From Desulfatitalea alkaliphila (lineage in GTDB: Bacteria; Desulfobacterota; Desulfobacteria; Desulfobacterales; Desulfosarcinaceae), in NCBI RefSeq assembly GCF_022968795.1, contig NZ_JALJRB010000019.1, positions 1 through 64,000 on the forward strand: 64,000 bases of DNA. Reading direction: 5' to 3'. This document shows, in pieces, positions 36,190 to 46,510 of the stretch; positions within the stretch are counted from its first letter, which is position 1; each line of letters begins with the position of its first letter. A model generated the notes under the pieces. It was not told where the DNA came from. It made no database searches and was given only the letters and a program-made list of their open reading frames with translations. The position numbers and the translations under genes were made by a program.

Positions 36190-37191
36190 TCACGGGTTTG
36201 AAAAACCGTAGCACGCCGCGCCGAACACCCCCACATCGGGCCGGGTGACCAGGAAGACCGGAATGTTGCGCAGCAAGTCGGTCATGCGCCCCTTGGCGGT
36301 GAAGGCCGCCATGAAACGGGGATCGCGCATCTGCTCTGGCATTCGCGGTGGAATGCCGCCGGTAACATAGACGCCCCCCATGGCCGCCACCTTGAGGGCC
36401 AGATTGCCGGCGGCGGCCCCCAGAATTTCGACAAAGGTGTGCAGCACCTGCACGCAAAGCGGACACGTCGCCGATTGCGCCAGGGCGGCGTCGACAATGA
36501 CCGGTGTCGGATCTTCGGCGCCGGTGATTTGGTCATGGATGGCGGCCGAAACCTTGTATTGGTTCAGGCTGTGGAAAAAGTGATAGAGATGGGGAATGCC
36601 GATCCCCGAACAGACCCGCTCGAAGCTCACATGTTCGAATTGACGGGAAAGATGACGCAGCAATTGGATCTGAATTTCGCCCCGTGGGGCGAAGCTGACA
36701 TGCCCTCCCTCGGTGGGATGGGCCGTGGGGCCTTGGGGGCCGTTGACCAGAAAGGCTTCACCGAGGCCCGTGCCGGGGGCGATCACCGCCCGGGTGCCGT
36801 CCGACTCTGGTCGGCCGGCATTGAGCACGATCCGGTCATCCGGTTCCAGGTGGGGCAGGGCATAGGCCACCGTCTGCAGATCGTTGAGCAAGGCCACCCG
36901 ATCCATGCGCAAACGGCGTGCGAGATTCGATTTCTCAATGACCCAGGGCAGGTTGGTCACCTCGACGCGCCCGCCCACCACCGGACCGGCAATGCCGAAC
37001 ACGGCCCGGTGCAGAGCACCGCCCGATACATGTGAAGCCTCAAGAAACGATTGCAAAATGGCTTCCAGGGAATCGAAATCGCGGCTGGCGTAGGTTTGCG
37101 AAGCGATCGGCGCATCGGGGCCATGGTCACGATCGAACAGGTGGAGGCGGGTTTTGGTGCCGCCGATATCTCCGACGAGAATCTTCTCCAT
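36190..37191 (-). CDS. glk: Glucokinase (Glk family)
   Basis: A 333-residue glucokinase converting glucose to glucose-6-phosphate. 'L-V-G-D-I-G-G-T-K-T-R-L' is the phosphate-binding loop, 'L-L-N-D-L-Q-T-V-A-Y-A-L' holds the catalytic Asp, 'A-P-G-T-G-L-G-E-A-F' and 'H-P-T-E-G-G-H-V-S-F-A' contain the sugar-binding residues. This is the bacterial Glk family, not ROK, because the CxCGxxGCxE zinc motif is absent. With glgA downstream it feeds glucose into polysaccharide metabolism. Confidence 0.9.
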   Translation of the reverse strand: MEKILVGDIGGTKTRLHLFDRDHGPDAPIASQTYASRDFDSLEAILQSFLEASHVSGGALHRAVFGIAGPVVGGRVEVTNLPWVIEKSNLARRLRMDRVALLNDLQTVAYALPHLEPDDRIVLNAGRPESDGTRAVIAPGTGLGEAFLVNGPQGPTAHPTEGGHVSFAPRGEIQIQLLRHLSRQFEHVSFERVCSGIGIPHLYHFFHSLNQYKVSAAIHDQITGAEDPTPVIVDAALAQSATCPLCVQVLHTFVEILGAAAGNLALKVAAMGGVYVTGGIPPRMPEQMRDPRFMAAFTAKGRMTDLLRNIPVFLVTRPDVGVFGAACYGFSNP

Positions 37192-37263
37192 AAACTGTTT
37201 TCCGTAATAGGGGTTTGTTGCGCTGTAGCATAGCGTAGATGGGATGGCGGCGGCAAGATCAGA

Positions 37264-37323
37264 GATAGAATAGTTTTAAGTGTTAAGTGTTAAGTTTTAA
37301 GTTAAGGAATCCTATCGATTATA
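37264..37323. repeat. Heptad element, plus orientation
   Basis: GATAGAATAGTTTTAAGTG, TTAAGTG heptads, then GTTAAGGAATCCTATCGATT. It lies between divergent glk and glgE. Confidence 0.8.
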
Positions 37324-37446
37324 AGGGGTTGTGGGTAAGCAAGCGGATGGGGCCTTCCACAAATCGTAGGGGCGTATGTTGTCCAGCCCGTAGGAGGCCA
37401 TTGCACATCCCGGCCGAGGTCACGTTTGAAGGGGAATAACGGGCTT

Positions 37447-37478
37447 TGATGCGCTTCCTTCGTCAGCGCATCCTATGA
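37447..37478. repeat. GATGCGC hairpin repeat
   Basis: GATGCGC-TTCCTTCGTCA-GCGCATC, a 7-bp-arm hairpin. Close copies lie at 50058-50086 (opposite orientation) and 50165-50197. Each lies near a heptad element, so it may be a module of the same intergenic cassettes. Confidence 0.65.
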
Positions 37479-37647
37479 TCTATGATCCTGACCATACAGG
37501 GTATTTTTCACGGTAAAAGGAACATCGTCTGTTCTCACCCGCCGGCGGTTGTTCAACGCTCCATACTGCGCTCGTTCAAAGCTTCCTTTATATGGGTACC
37601 GAAACAAGTGGTCTATCTCCGGCGTTGGTCGATGTCTGCAGTAATAG

Positions 37648-37675
37648 TTGCAGAGGCGACGGGTGTGGTTATAAT
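37648..37675 (+). promoter_or_regulatory. Sigma-70-like promoter of the glgE operon
   Basis: TTGCAG (37648-37653), 16-bp spacer, perfect TATAAT (37670-37675), 177 bp upstream of the glgE ATG. No other good pair is seen in 37192-37852, which otherwise contains the repeats listed here. Confidence 0.5.
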
Positions 37676-37852
37676 CTAGTGTTGATAGACACCGAAAAAC
37701 TGCGCCGTTCACTGATCTTTCCGTTGCCGTCGTCACAGGTTTCACTGCTGCCGTTCGTGGGTCGAGCTCATCATCCGCCGATGCTTGAAGAATCGGGTTC
37801 GATTGTCATCCAACAAAAGGGTGCGTCTTGTACGTGCCGCGAGGAGCAGGGG

Positions 37853-39838
37853 ATGGATGCCTTTTTCAAACGTGTGATCATCGAGAACGTGCAGCCGGAA
37901 ATCGACCACGGTCGGTTTCCGGTGCGCCGTGCCGCCGGGGAAACGGTGCGGGTGACGGCCGATGTGTTTGCCGACGGTCATGACCGGATTGGCGCCGTTT
38001 TGTGCCATCGGCGCGCCGGGGAAACGCACTGGGTGCAAACGGCCATGACGCCGTTGGGCAATGATCGATGGGAGGGACGGTTTCGCGTCGATGGCCCGGG
38101 CGAGTACGAATACACGGTGCGGGCTTGGGTGGATCGTTTCGCTACCTGGTCGGGCCGGTTGCGGCAACGGATGGCCGCCGGGCAGGATCCGTCGTTGGAT
38201 TTAACGGAAATGGCCGCGCTGGCGGCCGCGGCGGCCGATCAGGCCGACCTCGCTGGTAACGAGCGTCTGGCCTGGTATGCGCGGCAACTGCAAAACGGCG
38301 CACCCGTCGCGGATCGCGTGCAAACGGCGTTATCACCTGAGCTGGCGGATTTGATGGCATCCCGGCCCGACCCAACACAGGAAACGGTCTACGGCAAGCG
38401 ATTGCGCGTTCGTGTGGAGCGTCCACTGGGCCGCTTCAGCACATGGTATGAACTGTTTCCAAGGTCCTGTGCGCCCGAGCCTGGACGCCACGGCACTTTC
38501 CAGGATGTGATCCGGCGCCTGCCTTATATTGCCGGGATGGGTTTCGATGTGCTCTACCTGCCGCCCATCCATCCCATCGGCAGACAACATCGCAAAGGGC
38601 GCAACAACACACCTGCGGCGGGGTCGGCGGATCCGGGCAGCCCCTGGGCCATCGGCGCGGCGGAAGGCGGACACACCGGTGTCCATCCGCAACTGGGAAC
38701 GCTCGCCGACTTTCAGCAACTGATGGCGGCGGCCCGTGACCACGGGATCGAAATCGCCCTGGACCTGGCCTTTCAATGCAGCCCCGACCATCCCTATGTG
38801 TCGGCGCATCCCGAATGGTTTCGCCGCCGGCCGGACGGCACCATTCAGTACGCCGAAAATCCGCCCAAGAAATACCAGGACATCTACCCCCTGGACTTCG
38901 AAGGCACCCAGGCGCCGGAAATGGCCGAGGCGCTGCTGGGCGTGGTCCGTTTCTGGCTCGATCAGGGGGTGCGCATTTTCAGGGTGGACAACCCCCACAC
39001 CAAGCCGTTGCGCTTCTGGGAATGGTTGATCGGCGAGGTGAAGCGGCTGCATCCGGATACCATTTTCCTCGCCGAGGCCTTCACCCGGCCGCGCACCATG
39101 TATCGCCTGGCCAAAGGGGGCTTCACCCAATCCTATACCTATTTTACCTGGCGCAATCTCAAGTGGGAAATCGAGCAATACTTCAAGGTGTTGACCACGC
39201 CGCCGGCAAATGAATTCTTCTGGCCCAATCTTTGGCCCAACACGCCCGATATTCTGCCCGAATACTTGCAGACCGGCGGGCGGGCGGCTTTCATCATCCG
39301 GTTGGTGCTGGCTGCCACGCTGTCGTCCAGTTATGGCATTTACGGCCCCGCCTTCGAGCTGTGCGTGGACCAGCCCCGCGAGTCTTTCAGCGAAGAATAT
39401 CTGGATTCGGAGAAGTATCAGCTGCGGCATTGGGACTGGGACGCCCCCGAGAGTCTCAAGGATTTCATCACGCGGGTCAACCGGATCCGGCGAACCAACC
39501 CCGCCTTGCAGCAAAACAGCAACCTGCAGTTTCATGCAGTGGCGCAAGAGGCGATGCTCTGTTACACTAAGCACACCGACGACCTGACCAACATCGTTCT
39601 GGTGGTGGTGAACCTGGATCCCCACCATGCCCATGCGGCGTCGGTGCGCCTGCCCCTGGAGGCCTTGGGGCTGGCGGCGGAACAGCCGTTTCAGGTCCAC
39701 GATCTGATTCGCGATGCCCGCTACCTTTGGCATGCCGGTGAAAATTACGTGGCCCTGGATCCCCGGTCGGTCCCGGCCCACATCTTTCGCATTCGGCGCA
39801 AGGTGCGCACCGAGCACGATTTCGATTACTACATGTGA
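37853..39838 (+). CDS. glgE: Maltose-1-phosphate maltosyltransferase GlgE
   Basis: A 661-residue GH13 enzyme that transfers maltosyl from alpha-maltose-1-phosphate to glucans. It has the N-terminal Ig-like and helical domains of GlgE, then the barrel with 'Y-L-P-P-I-H-P-I-G', nucleophile Asp379 in 'F-R-V-D-N-P-H-T-K-P', and acid/base Glu408 in 'A-E-A-F-T-R-P'; the 29-residue spacing equals that of characterised GlgE. Start chosen at ATG 37853 behind GAGGAGCAGGGG. It heads glgE, treS-mak, glgB, glgM, the complete GlgE route to alpha-glucan. Confidence 0.93.
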   Translation: MDAFFKRVIIENVQPEIDHGRFPVRRAAGETVRVTADVFADGHDRIGAVLCHRRAGETHWVQTAMTPLGNDRWEGRFRVDGPGEYEYTVRAWVDRFATWSGRLRQRMAAGQDPSLDLTEMAALAAAAADQADLAGNERLAWYARQLQNGAPVADRVQTALSPELADLMASRPDPTQETVYGKRLRVRVERPLGRFSTWYELFPRSCAPEPGRHGTFQDVIRRLPYIAGMGFDVLYLPPIHPIGRQHRKGRNNTPAAGSADPGSPWAIGAAEGGHTGVHPQLGTLADFQQLMAAARDHGIEIALDLAFQCSPDHPYVSAHPEWFRRRPDGTIQYAENPPKKYQDIYPLDFEGTQAPEMAEALLGVVRFWLDQGVRIFRVDNPHTKPLRFWEWLIGEVKRLHPDTIFLAEAFTRPRTMYRLAKGGFTQSYTYFTWRNLKWEIEQYFKVLTTPPANEFFWPNLWPNTPDILPEYLQTGGRAAFIIRLVLAATLSSSYGIYGPAFELCVDQPRESFSEEYLDSEKYQLRHWDWDAPESLKDFITRVNRIRRTNPALQQNSNLQFHAVAQEAMLCYTKHTDDLTNIVLVVVNLDPHHAHAASVRLPLEALGLAAEQPFQVHDLIRDARYLWHAGENYVALDPRSVPAHIFRIRRKVRTEHDFDYYM

Positions 39839-39919
39839 GGGCTTGACCCATCGCCCTGGATGTTGTTCGATTTCATTGACCGCACCCGTAACCGCTTTCC
39901 CAGGCGGAGGAAACGATTC

Positions 39920-42900
39920 ATGCCCAACGACGCCAAACAGAACGTATTGCTGCAAGACGATCCGCTGTGGTTCAAAGACGCCGTCATCTATCAGTTGCAT
40001 GTCAAAACCTACGTCGACAGCAACGGCGACGGCCTGGGCGATTTTCGGGGATTGACCACCAAGCTGGACTATCTGCGCGACCTGGGGGTCAACACCCTGT
40101 GGCTGCTGCCCTTCTATCCTTCGCCCCTCAAGGACGATGGTTACGACATCGCCGACTTCTGTAAAATTCATCCATCCTACGGCACCCTGGCCGATTTTCG
40201 CAAATTTTTGTCCGAAGCGCACCGGCGCGGTTTGCGGGTGATTACCGAGCTGGTCATCAACCACACCTCCGACCAGCATCCCTGGTTTCAGAAGGCGCGG
40301 CGGGACCGACCCGGGGGCAAATGGCGCGATTTCTATGTCTGGAGCGACACATACAACCGCTACACCGAGGCGCGGGTCATCTTCCAGGACTTCGAGAACA
40401 GCAACTGGACCTGGGACCCGGTGGCCAAGGCCTACTTCTGGCATCGGTTCTATTCCCACCAACCCGATTTGAACTACGACAACCCGCGGGTCCACGATGC
40501 GATCTTCAAGGCCCTCGACTTCTGGATGGACATGGGGGTGGACGGTCTTCGGCTGGACGCCATACCCTATCTTTATCAACGCGAAGGCACCAATTGCGAA
40601 AACCTGCCGGAAACCCACCAGTTTCTCAAAAAGCTGCGGGCGCGCATGGACGCCAAATACAAAAACCGCATGTTTCTGGCGGAGGCCAACCAGTGGCCCG
40701 AGGATGCGGTCAAGTATTTCGGCGACGGCGACGAATGTCACATGAGCTTTCACTTCCCTCTCATGCCGCGTCTCTACATGGCGCTGCACATGGAGGACCG
40801 TTTTCCCATCGTCGACATCCTGGACCAGACACCCGCCATTCCCGATAATTGTCAGTGGGCCATCTTCCTGCGCAACCACGATGAATTGACCCTGGAGATG
40901 GTGACCGATGAAGAGCGGGACTACATGTATCGCTTCTACGCCAAGGACCCCCGCATGCGGCTCAACCTCGGTATCCGGCGGCGGCTGACACCGCTGCTGG
41001 GCAACCATCGGCGCCGCATCGAACTGATGAATGCGCTGCTCTTCTCCTTGCCGGGAACGCCGGTGATTTACTACGGCGACGAGATCGGGATGGGGGACAA
41101 CATCTTTCTAGGTGATCGCAACGGCGTGCGCACGCCCATGCAGTGGAGTGCCGATCGCAACGCCGGCTTTTCCCAGGCCAATCCGCACCAGCTTTACTTG
41201 CCGGTGATCATCGATCCCGAATACCACTACGAGGTGTTCAATGTGGCGGCTCAAGAGAACAACCGCCACTCCCTGCTCTGGTGGATGCGGCGCATCATTT
41301 TGCTGCGCAAGCACATTCCGGCCTTCAGTCGAGGCCACCTCACCTTTCTGGAGCCGGACAACCCCAGAATATTGGCCTTCACCCGATGTTACCAAGACCA
41401 ATGCATATTGGTGGTGACCAATTTTTCACGCTATGTGCAGTATGTCGAACTGGATTTGAGTGACCATGAAGGCAAGGTGCCGGTGGAGGTTTTCGGCAAC
41501 ACCGCCTTTCCGGCGATCAAGGCCCATGGGGGATACCCCCTCACGCTGGGCCCCCACTCTTTTTACTGGTTCAGCTTGCAGCATACCGGGATCCTGGACG
41601 CAGACGATGCTCCAACGGCCGATTCGGAGCAACTGCCCTTGTTGGAGACCCGCCGCTCCTGGAGGGAGGTACTGGACGATTCGGCCAAGGCGCTGACGCC
41701 TCTACTGCCGGCGTACATACGCTTGCAGCGCTGGTTCGGCGGCAAGGGACGCCGGATCAAGAAGGCCACGGTTGTTGAAATGCTGCCCGTACAGGGCATC
41801 GATTTGGAGGCATTTCTCCTGCTGGTGCAGCTGGCCTATACCGATGGCAGCGACGAAACCTATCTTCTGCCCCTGGCCCATGTCGATGCAGCACTCGGGG
41901 AAACGTTGCACCAGGACCATCCGCGGGCGGTATTGGCCATGGTGCGCAGCGGAGCGCAAGAGCGGTCGGGGATGCTGGTGGATGCGCTCCTGGTGGCACC
42001 CTTTTGTGAAGCTGTACTGCGCATGGTGGCCCGACGCGGCTCGAGCAAGGGCGGTGGCGGCATAATGGCCGCCGTTGCGACCCGGGCCTTCAAGCCGCTT
42101 TACGAACCTTCTGCGGTTTCATCTTTCGAGAGTCGGCCGCTCAAGGCCGAACAGAGCAACAGCTCTGTTGTCTACGGCAATCGTTTCATTCTCAAATGGT
42201 ACCGCCGGGTGCACGAGGGGCGCAATCCGGATTTGGAAATGGGGCTGCTGCTGACAAACAGGGGTTTTGAACACATTCCGGCGGTGGCCGGACACCTGGA
42301 ATATCGCCGCCCCAATGCAACGCCCGACACCCTGGCGATGCTCCAGGCCTATGTGCCCAATCAGGGCGATGCCTGGGCCTACACGCTGGAAAACCTGCAT
42401 CGCTTTTTCGAGCAAGTGGTTGAAAATGACCGGCGGTGGAAACCGGCACTGCCCACCGCCACCCCGCTGTGCCTGGCGGATGGAACGATTCCGTGCGAGG
42501 CACTCGACCGCATCGGGATGTATGCCGAGGCCGTGCGCCTGCTGGCCCGCCGTACCGCCCGGATGCACATCCTGCTCGCCGGTGCAACCGAGGACGACCG
42601 CTTTGCCCCGGAACCTTTTTCCAAGCTGTACCAGCGCGCGCTCTATCAGTCGATCCGTTCTTTGACCATCACCGTGTTGGCCCGGCTCAAGAAGAAAATG
42701 CCTTCGCTGGCGCCGCAACTGCAAGCCGCATGTCGCCGGGCGGTGGCTTTCAAAGAAATCGTTATCGAGCGCATGGGCGTTTTGCTCACGCAACGTCTGG
42801 AGGCACAGCGACTGCGTTGCCACGGAGATTACCACCTGGGGCAACTCTTGTTCACCGGTAAGGATTTCGTTATCATCGATTTTGAGGGCGAACCGGCGCG

Positions 42901-43282
42901 CACTTTACAAGAACGACGAATCAAACGCTCTCCTCTGCGGGATGTGGCCGGCATGTTGCGCTCCTTTCAATATGCCGCCTACAGCGCCCTCATGGAGGAA
43001 GAACGGCGGGGCCTCTTCCGCCCCGAAGAGCGATCTTTCGCCCATGCCTGGGGCGAGTACTGGCAGCGTTGGATCAGTGCCATTTTTTTGCAGCACTATA
43101 TCGAGGCGGCGGCGCCGGCCGGATTTCTGCCGGCCGATCAGGACCAACGGCAGTTGCTGCTCGATGTGCTGCTGATCGAAAAAGTGATCTACGAATTGGG
43201 CTATGAACTCGACAACCGTCCCGAATGGCTGCCCATTCCCATCCGCGGATTGCGCGATGTGTTGAGAGTGGATGGTTCTTAG
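39920..43282 (+). CDS. treS: Trehalose synthase-maltokinase fusion (TreS-Mak)
   Basis: A 1120-residue fusion. Residues 1 to about 560 are TreS (GH13): '[18 protein letters not shown]', '[10 protein letters not shown]' with the nucleophile Asp, 'L-A-E-A-N-Q-W-P' with Glu, and 'L-R-N-H-D-E-L-T-L' with the stabilising Asp. The C-terminal half is maltokinase (Pep2/Mak), with '[12 protein letters not shown]' as catalytic loop and 'V-I-I-D-F-E-G-E-P' as the metal site. Together: trehalose to maltose to maltose-1-phosphate, substrate for GlgE. Start at ATG 39920 behind GGCGGAGGAAAC, not the open frame upstream. Confidence 0.93.
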   Translation: MPNDAKQNVLLQDDPLWFKDAVIYQLHVKTYVDSNGDGLGDFRGLTTKLDYLRDLGVNTLWLLPFYPSPLKDDGYDIADFCKIHPSYGTLADFRKFLSEAHRRGLRVITELVINHTSDQHPWFQKARRDRPGGKWRDFYVWSDTYNRYTEARVIFQDFENSNWTWDPVAKAYFWHRFYSHQPDLNYDNPRVHDAIFKALDFWMDMGVDGLRLDAIPYLYQREGTNCENLPETHQFLKKLRARMDAKYKNRMFLAEANQWPEDAVKYFGDGDECHMSFHFPLMPRLYMALHMEDRFPIVDILDQTPAIPDNCQWAIFLRNHDELTLEMVTDEERDYMYRFYAKDPRMRLNLGIRRRLTPLLGNHRRRIELMNALLFSLPGTPVIYYGDEIGMGDNIFLGDRNGVRTPMQWSADRNAGFSQANPHQLYLPVIIDPEYHYEVFNVAAQENNRHSLLWWMRRIILLRKHIPAFSRGHLTFLEPDNPRILAFTRCYQDQCILVVTNFSRYVQYVELDLSDHEGKVPVEVFGNTAFPAIKAHGGYPLTLGPHSFYWFSLQHTGILDADDAPTADSEQLPLLETRRSWREVLDDSAKALTPLLPAYIRLQRWFGGKGRRIKKATVVEMLPVQGIDLEAFLLLVQLAYTDGSDETYLLPLAHVDAALGETLHQDHPRAVLAMVRSGAQERSGMLVDALLVAPFCEAVLRMVARRGSSKGGGGIMAAVATRAFKPLYEPSAVSSFESRPLKAEQSNSSVVYGNRFILKWYRRVHEGRNPDLEMGLLLTNRGFEHIPAVAGHLEYRRPNATPDTLAMLQAYVPNQGDAWAYTLENLHRFFEQVVENDRRWKPALPTATPLCLADGTIPCEALDRIGMYAEAVRLLARRTARMHILLAGATEDDRFAPEPFSKLYQRALYQSIRSLTITVLARLKKKMPSLAPQLQAACRRAVAFKEIVIERMGVLLTQRLEAQRLRCHGDYHLGQLLFTGKDFVIIDFEGEPARTLQERRIKRSPLRDVAGMLRSFQYAAYSALMEEERRGLFRPEERSFAHAWGEYWQRWISAIFLQHYIEAAAPAGFLPADQDQRQLLLDVLLIEKVIYELGYELDNRPEWLPIPIRGLRDVLRVDGS

Positions 43283-43319
43283 TGGTTGGGGACGCAGCCT
43301 GAATTCGAAGGGGGGGAAT

Positions 43320-45299
43320 ATGGGATACTCATCCAAAGAAGGGCCGGCGGAAGAAAAGGCGGCCGAAACGGTGCGCTACGATTTCACCTTGTTGAGTGAG
43401 GATGATCTGTACCTGTTCAACGAGGGAAGCCATTTCCGGCTGTATGAAAAGTTGGGCGCCCACCCGGCCTCCCATGACGGCAGGGACGGGGTCCACTTCG
43501 CCGTCTGGGCCCCCAACGCCGAGGCGGTCAGCGTCATCGGCGATTTCAATCAGTGGAATCAGCGCCGTCACCCGTTGCATCCGTTGCAGCAGTCGGGCAT
43601 CTGGACCGGTTTCATTCCGGGCCTGGCACCCGGGGCGGTGTACAAATACCATCTGGTGTCCCGGCACAATCAATACCGGGTGGACAAAACCGACCCTTTT
43701 GCCTTCTACCATGAGCTGGGCCCCCGGCCCGCCTCGGTGGTATGGGATATGCGTTACGAATGGCAGGATCGGGGCTGGATGGCCGGCCGTGGTGCCGTGA
43801 ACCGTTTGGAAGCGCCCATTTCGCTCTATGAAATGCACTTGGGCTCCTGGATGCGGGTGCCCGAGGAAAAGGATCGCCCGCTGACCTACGATGAGCTGGC
43901 GCCCCGCCTGGTGGACTACCTGCGCAAGATGAACTTCACCCACGTGGAATTTCTGCCGGTGATGGAGCACCCCTTTTACGGCAGTTGGGGCTATCAGTGC
44001 CTGGGCTACTTCGCGCCCACCAGCCGTTATGGCCCCCCCGAGGCCTTCATGCGTTTGGTGGATCGACTCCACGGGGCCGGTTTCGGCGTGATCCTGGATT
44101 GGGTGCCTTCCCATTTTCCATCGGACGAACACGGCCTGGGCTACTTCGACGGCACTCACCTTTTTGAACATGCCGATCCCCGCAAAGGGGTCCATCCCGA
44201 TTGGAAGAGTTTGATTTTCAATTACGGTCGCCGCGAGGTGGTCAGTTTTCTGATCAGCAGCGCCCTTTTCTGGCTGGACAAGTACCACATCGACGGATTC
44301 CGGGTCGATGCCGTGGCCTCCATGCTCTACCTGGACTACTCCCGCGCCGAGGGGGAGTGGATGCCCAATGTTCATGGCGGCAACGAAAACCTGGAGGCCA
44401 TCGATTTTCTCAAACGGTTCAATGCCGAGGTCCACAGCGAATACCCCGGCGTGCTGACCGTGGCCGAAGAGTCCACCTCCTGGCCCCAGGTGTCGCGTCC
44501 CATCTATCGCGGCGGCCTGGGGTTCGATATGAAATGGGACATGGGATGGATGCACGACACCCTGCAATACTTCGCCAAGGACCCCGTTCACCGCAGTTAT
44601 CATCACGACAAATTGACTTTCCGCATGCTCTATGCCTGGCATGAAAACTACCTGCTGCCCCTCTCCCACGACGAAGTGGTGCACGGCAAGGGGTCGCTGG
44701 TGGGCAAGATGCCCGGCGACGCTTGGTGCCGCTTCGCCAACCTGCGCCTGTTGTTCGCTTATATGCACGCCCAACCGGGTAAGAAGCTGATGTTCATGGG
44801 CGGCGAGTGGGGTCAGTGGCAAGAGTGGTCCCACGACCGCAGTCTGGATTGGCATCTTTTGGAGGAAGGCCTGCATGCCGGCCTGCAACGCTGGCTGGAA
44901 GACCTGAATCGGTTCTACCGTGACCAAGCCGCCATGCACCAACTGGATTGCCGACCCGAAGGGTTCGCTTGGATCGACTGCAACGACGCCCACCAGTCGG
45001 TGCTCAGTTTGCTGCGCAAAGGCAAAAAGGTCCATGAGCAGATCATCGTGGTGTGCAATTTCAGCGGCACCCCGCTGCACAACTACCAGGTGGGCGCCCC
45101 CCAAGGCGGTTTCTGGGCCGAAGTGCTCAACAGCGACGCGCAGCAGTACGGTGGCAGTAACCAGGGCAACCAGGGTGGTGTGGAGGCGGCCCCCGTGCCG
45201 GCCCACGGCTTGCCCTACAGCTTGACCATTGTGTTGCCGCCGCTTGCGGCGGTGTTTTTCAAAAGGGCGCAACCGCCTGTCAAAGGAGATACGGCATGA
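43320..45299 (+). CDS. glgB: 1,4-alpha-glucan branching enzyme
   Basis: A 659-residue GH13 branching enzyme that makes alpha-1,6 links. CBM48 domain about 40-140 ('F-A-V-W-A-P-N-A-E-A-V-S-V-I-G-D-F-N'), then the barrel with 'G-F-R-V-D-A-V-A-S-M-L-Y' (nucleophile Asp) and 'A-E-E-S-T-S-W-P' (acid Glu), and 'L-P-L-S-H-D-E-V-V-H-G' (stabilising Asp). It is the short form with one N-terminal CBM48. The stop overlaps the next gene start by 4 bp. Confidence 0.95.
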   Translation: MGYSSKEGPAEEKAAETVRYDFTLLSEDDLYLFNEGSHFRLYEKLGAHPASHDGRDGVHFAVWAPNAEAVSVIGDFNQWNQRRHPLHPLQQSGIWTGFIPGLAPGAVYKYHLVSRHNQYRVDKTDPFAFYHELGPRPASVVWDMRYEWQDRGWMAGRGAVNRLEAPISLYEMHLGSWMRVPEEKDRPLTYDELAPRLVDYLRKMNFTHVEFLPVMEHPFYGSWGYQCLGYFAPTSRYGPPEAFMRLVDRLHGAGFGVILDWVPSHFPSDEHGLGYFDGTHLFEHADPRKGVHPDWKSLIFNYGRREVVSFLISSALFWLDKYHIDGFRVDAVASMLYLDYSRAEGEWMPNVHGGNENLEAIDFLKRFNAEVHSEYPGVLTVAEESTSWPQVSRPIYRGGLGFDMKWDMGWMHDTLQYFAKDPVHRSYHHDKLTFRMLYAWHENYLLPLSHDEVVHGKGSLVGKMPGDAWCRFANLRLLFAYMHAQPGKKLMFMGGEWGQWQEWSHDRSLDWHLLEEGLHAGLQRWLEDLNRFYRDQAAMHQLDCRPEGFAWIDCNDAHQSVLSLLRKGKKVHEQIIVVCNFSGTPLHNYQVGAPQGGFWAEVLNSDAQQYGGSNQGNQGGVEAAPVPAHGLPYSLTIVLPPLAAVFFKRAQPPVKGDTA

Positions 45300-46501
45300 A
45301 GATATTGTTTCTGTCCAACGAGTATCCGCCCCACATCTACGGCGGCGCCGGGGTCCATGTGCAACACCTGGGCGATGCGCTGTTGGCGGCCGACAATGGC
45401 GCGCACCGACTGGAGGTGCTCTGTTTCGGGGATCAGGACGTTGACCGGGAACGGTTGCGGGTCAGCGGGATCGGCGGACGGGAGTGGCCCGGATTGCAGC
45501 GCGGCCGCATCCTGGATCCCCTCTATCGCAACCTGGTGATGAGCGGCATGGCGACGGCGGCCGATGTGGTTCACTGCCACACCTGGTACAGCTACCTGGC
45601 GGGCTGCCTGCTCAAGCAGATGCTGCGCATCCCCCTGCTGGTCACCACCCACTCCCTGGAACCCCACCGCCCGTGGAAACAAGAGCAGTTGGGCGAAGGC
45701 TATTACGCCTCCATGTGGTTGGAGCGCACGGCCATGGAGAATGCCGACGGTATCATCGCCGTTTCCAAGGCCATGAGCGAAGATGTGCAAACCCTCTACG
45801 GCGTGGCCCCGGACAGGGTCAGGGTCATCTACAACGGCATCGATACCGACCGTTATCGTCCCACGGAGAATCCCGCCGTGCTGACCGCCTATGGTGTGGA
45901 CCCCCAAAGGCCCTACGTCCTGTTTGTCGGCCGTTTGACCCATCAGAAGGGCATTCTGCACCTGGTCAAGGCCTTGCCCCACTTGCAACCCGGTACCCAG
46001 GTGGTGCTGTGCGCCGGCGCGCCGGACACGGAAGCCATCGCCCGGGAAATGCGCGATCAGGTGGCCGCCGCCCGTGAAACCCACGACGGACCCATCGTGT
46101 GGGTGTCGGACATGGTGCCCGAGAAGGACCTGGTAGTGCTCTACAGCCAGGCGGCGCTGTTTGTCTGCCCGTCGGTGTACGAGCCGTTCGGTATCATCAA
46201 CCTGGAGGCCATGGCCTGCCACACGCCGGTGGTGGCCGCCGCCGTGGGGGGCATCCCCGAAGTGGTGCGCCATGGCGAGACCGGGCTGCTGGTGCCCTTT
46301 GCGCCCGCGGGTCCCGAGGACCCGGAGCCTTTGGATCCCGAAGCCTATGCCAGGGATCTGGCCGCGGCGATCAACGAATTGCTGGCCGCGCCCGAAAAGC
46401 GGCGTTTGATGGGCATCGCCGCCCGCCGTCGGGTGGAAGCGCATTTCAGTTGGCAGCGCATCGCCGCGCAAACGTTGCAATTCTACCGGGATCTGGTTTA
46501 A
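45296..46501 (+). CDS. glgM: GT4 glycogen synthase / maltose-1-phosphate synthase (GlgM-like)
   Basis: A 401-residue GT-B glycosyltransferase beginning 'M-K-I-L-F-L-S-N-E-Y-P-P-H-I-Y-G-G-A-G-V-H'. It has 'V-H-C-H-T-W-Y' and the donor site 'P-S-V-Y-E-P-F-G-I-I-N-L-E-A-M-A', typical of the actinobacterial glycogen synthase type, which in mycobacteria makes maltose-1-phosphate from ADP-glucose and glucose-1-phosphate. Location right after glgB and near glgE supports the M1P role. It would give the cell a second source of M1P beside TreS-Mak. Translation is coupled to glgB by ATGA. Confidence 0.88.
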   Translation: MKILFLSNEYPPHIYGGAGVHVQHLGDALLAADNGAHRLEVLCFGDQDVDRERLRVSGIGGREWPGLQRGRILDPLYRNLVMSGMATAADVVHCHTWYSYLAGCLLKQMLRIPLLVTTHSLEPHRPWKQEQLGEGYYASMWLERTAMENADGIIAVSKAMSEDVQTLYGVAPDRVRVIYNGIDTDRYRPTENPAVLTAYGVDPQRPYVLFVGRLTHQKGILHLVKALPHLQPGTQVVLCAGAPDTEAIAREMRDQVAAARETHDGPIVWVSDMVPEKDLVVLYSQAALFVCPSVYEPFGIINLEAMACHTPVVAAAVGGIPEVVRHGETGLLVPFAPAGPEDPEPLDPEAYARDLAAAINELLAAPEKRRLMGIAARRRVEAHFSWQRIAAQTLQFYRDLV

Positions 46502-46510
46502 GGACCTTTT

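Noticed and set aside
37494-37509. ACAGGGTATTTTTCAC shared with 58929-58944
   Set aside because: Two short matches without extension are not enough to call a repeat family.
38333-41008. 891-residue minus-strand open frame across glgE and treS
   Set aside because: Antisense shadow of two well-supported GH13 genes; no family features.
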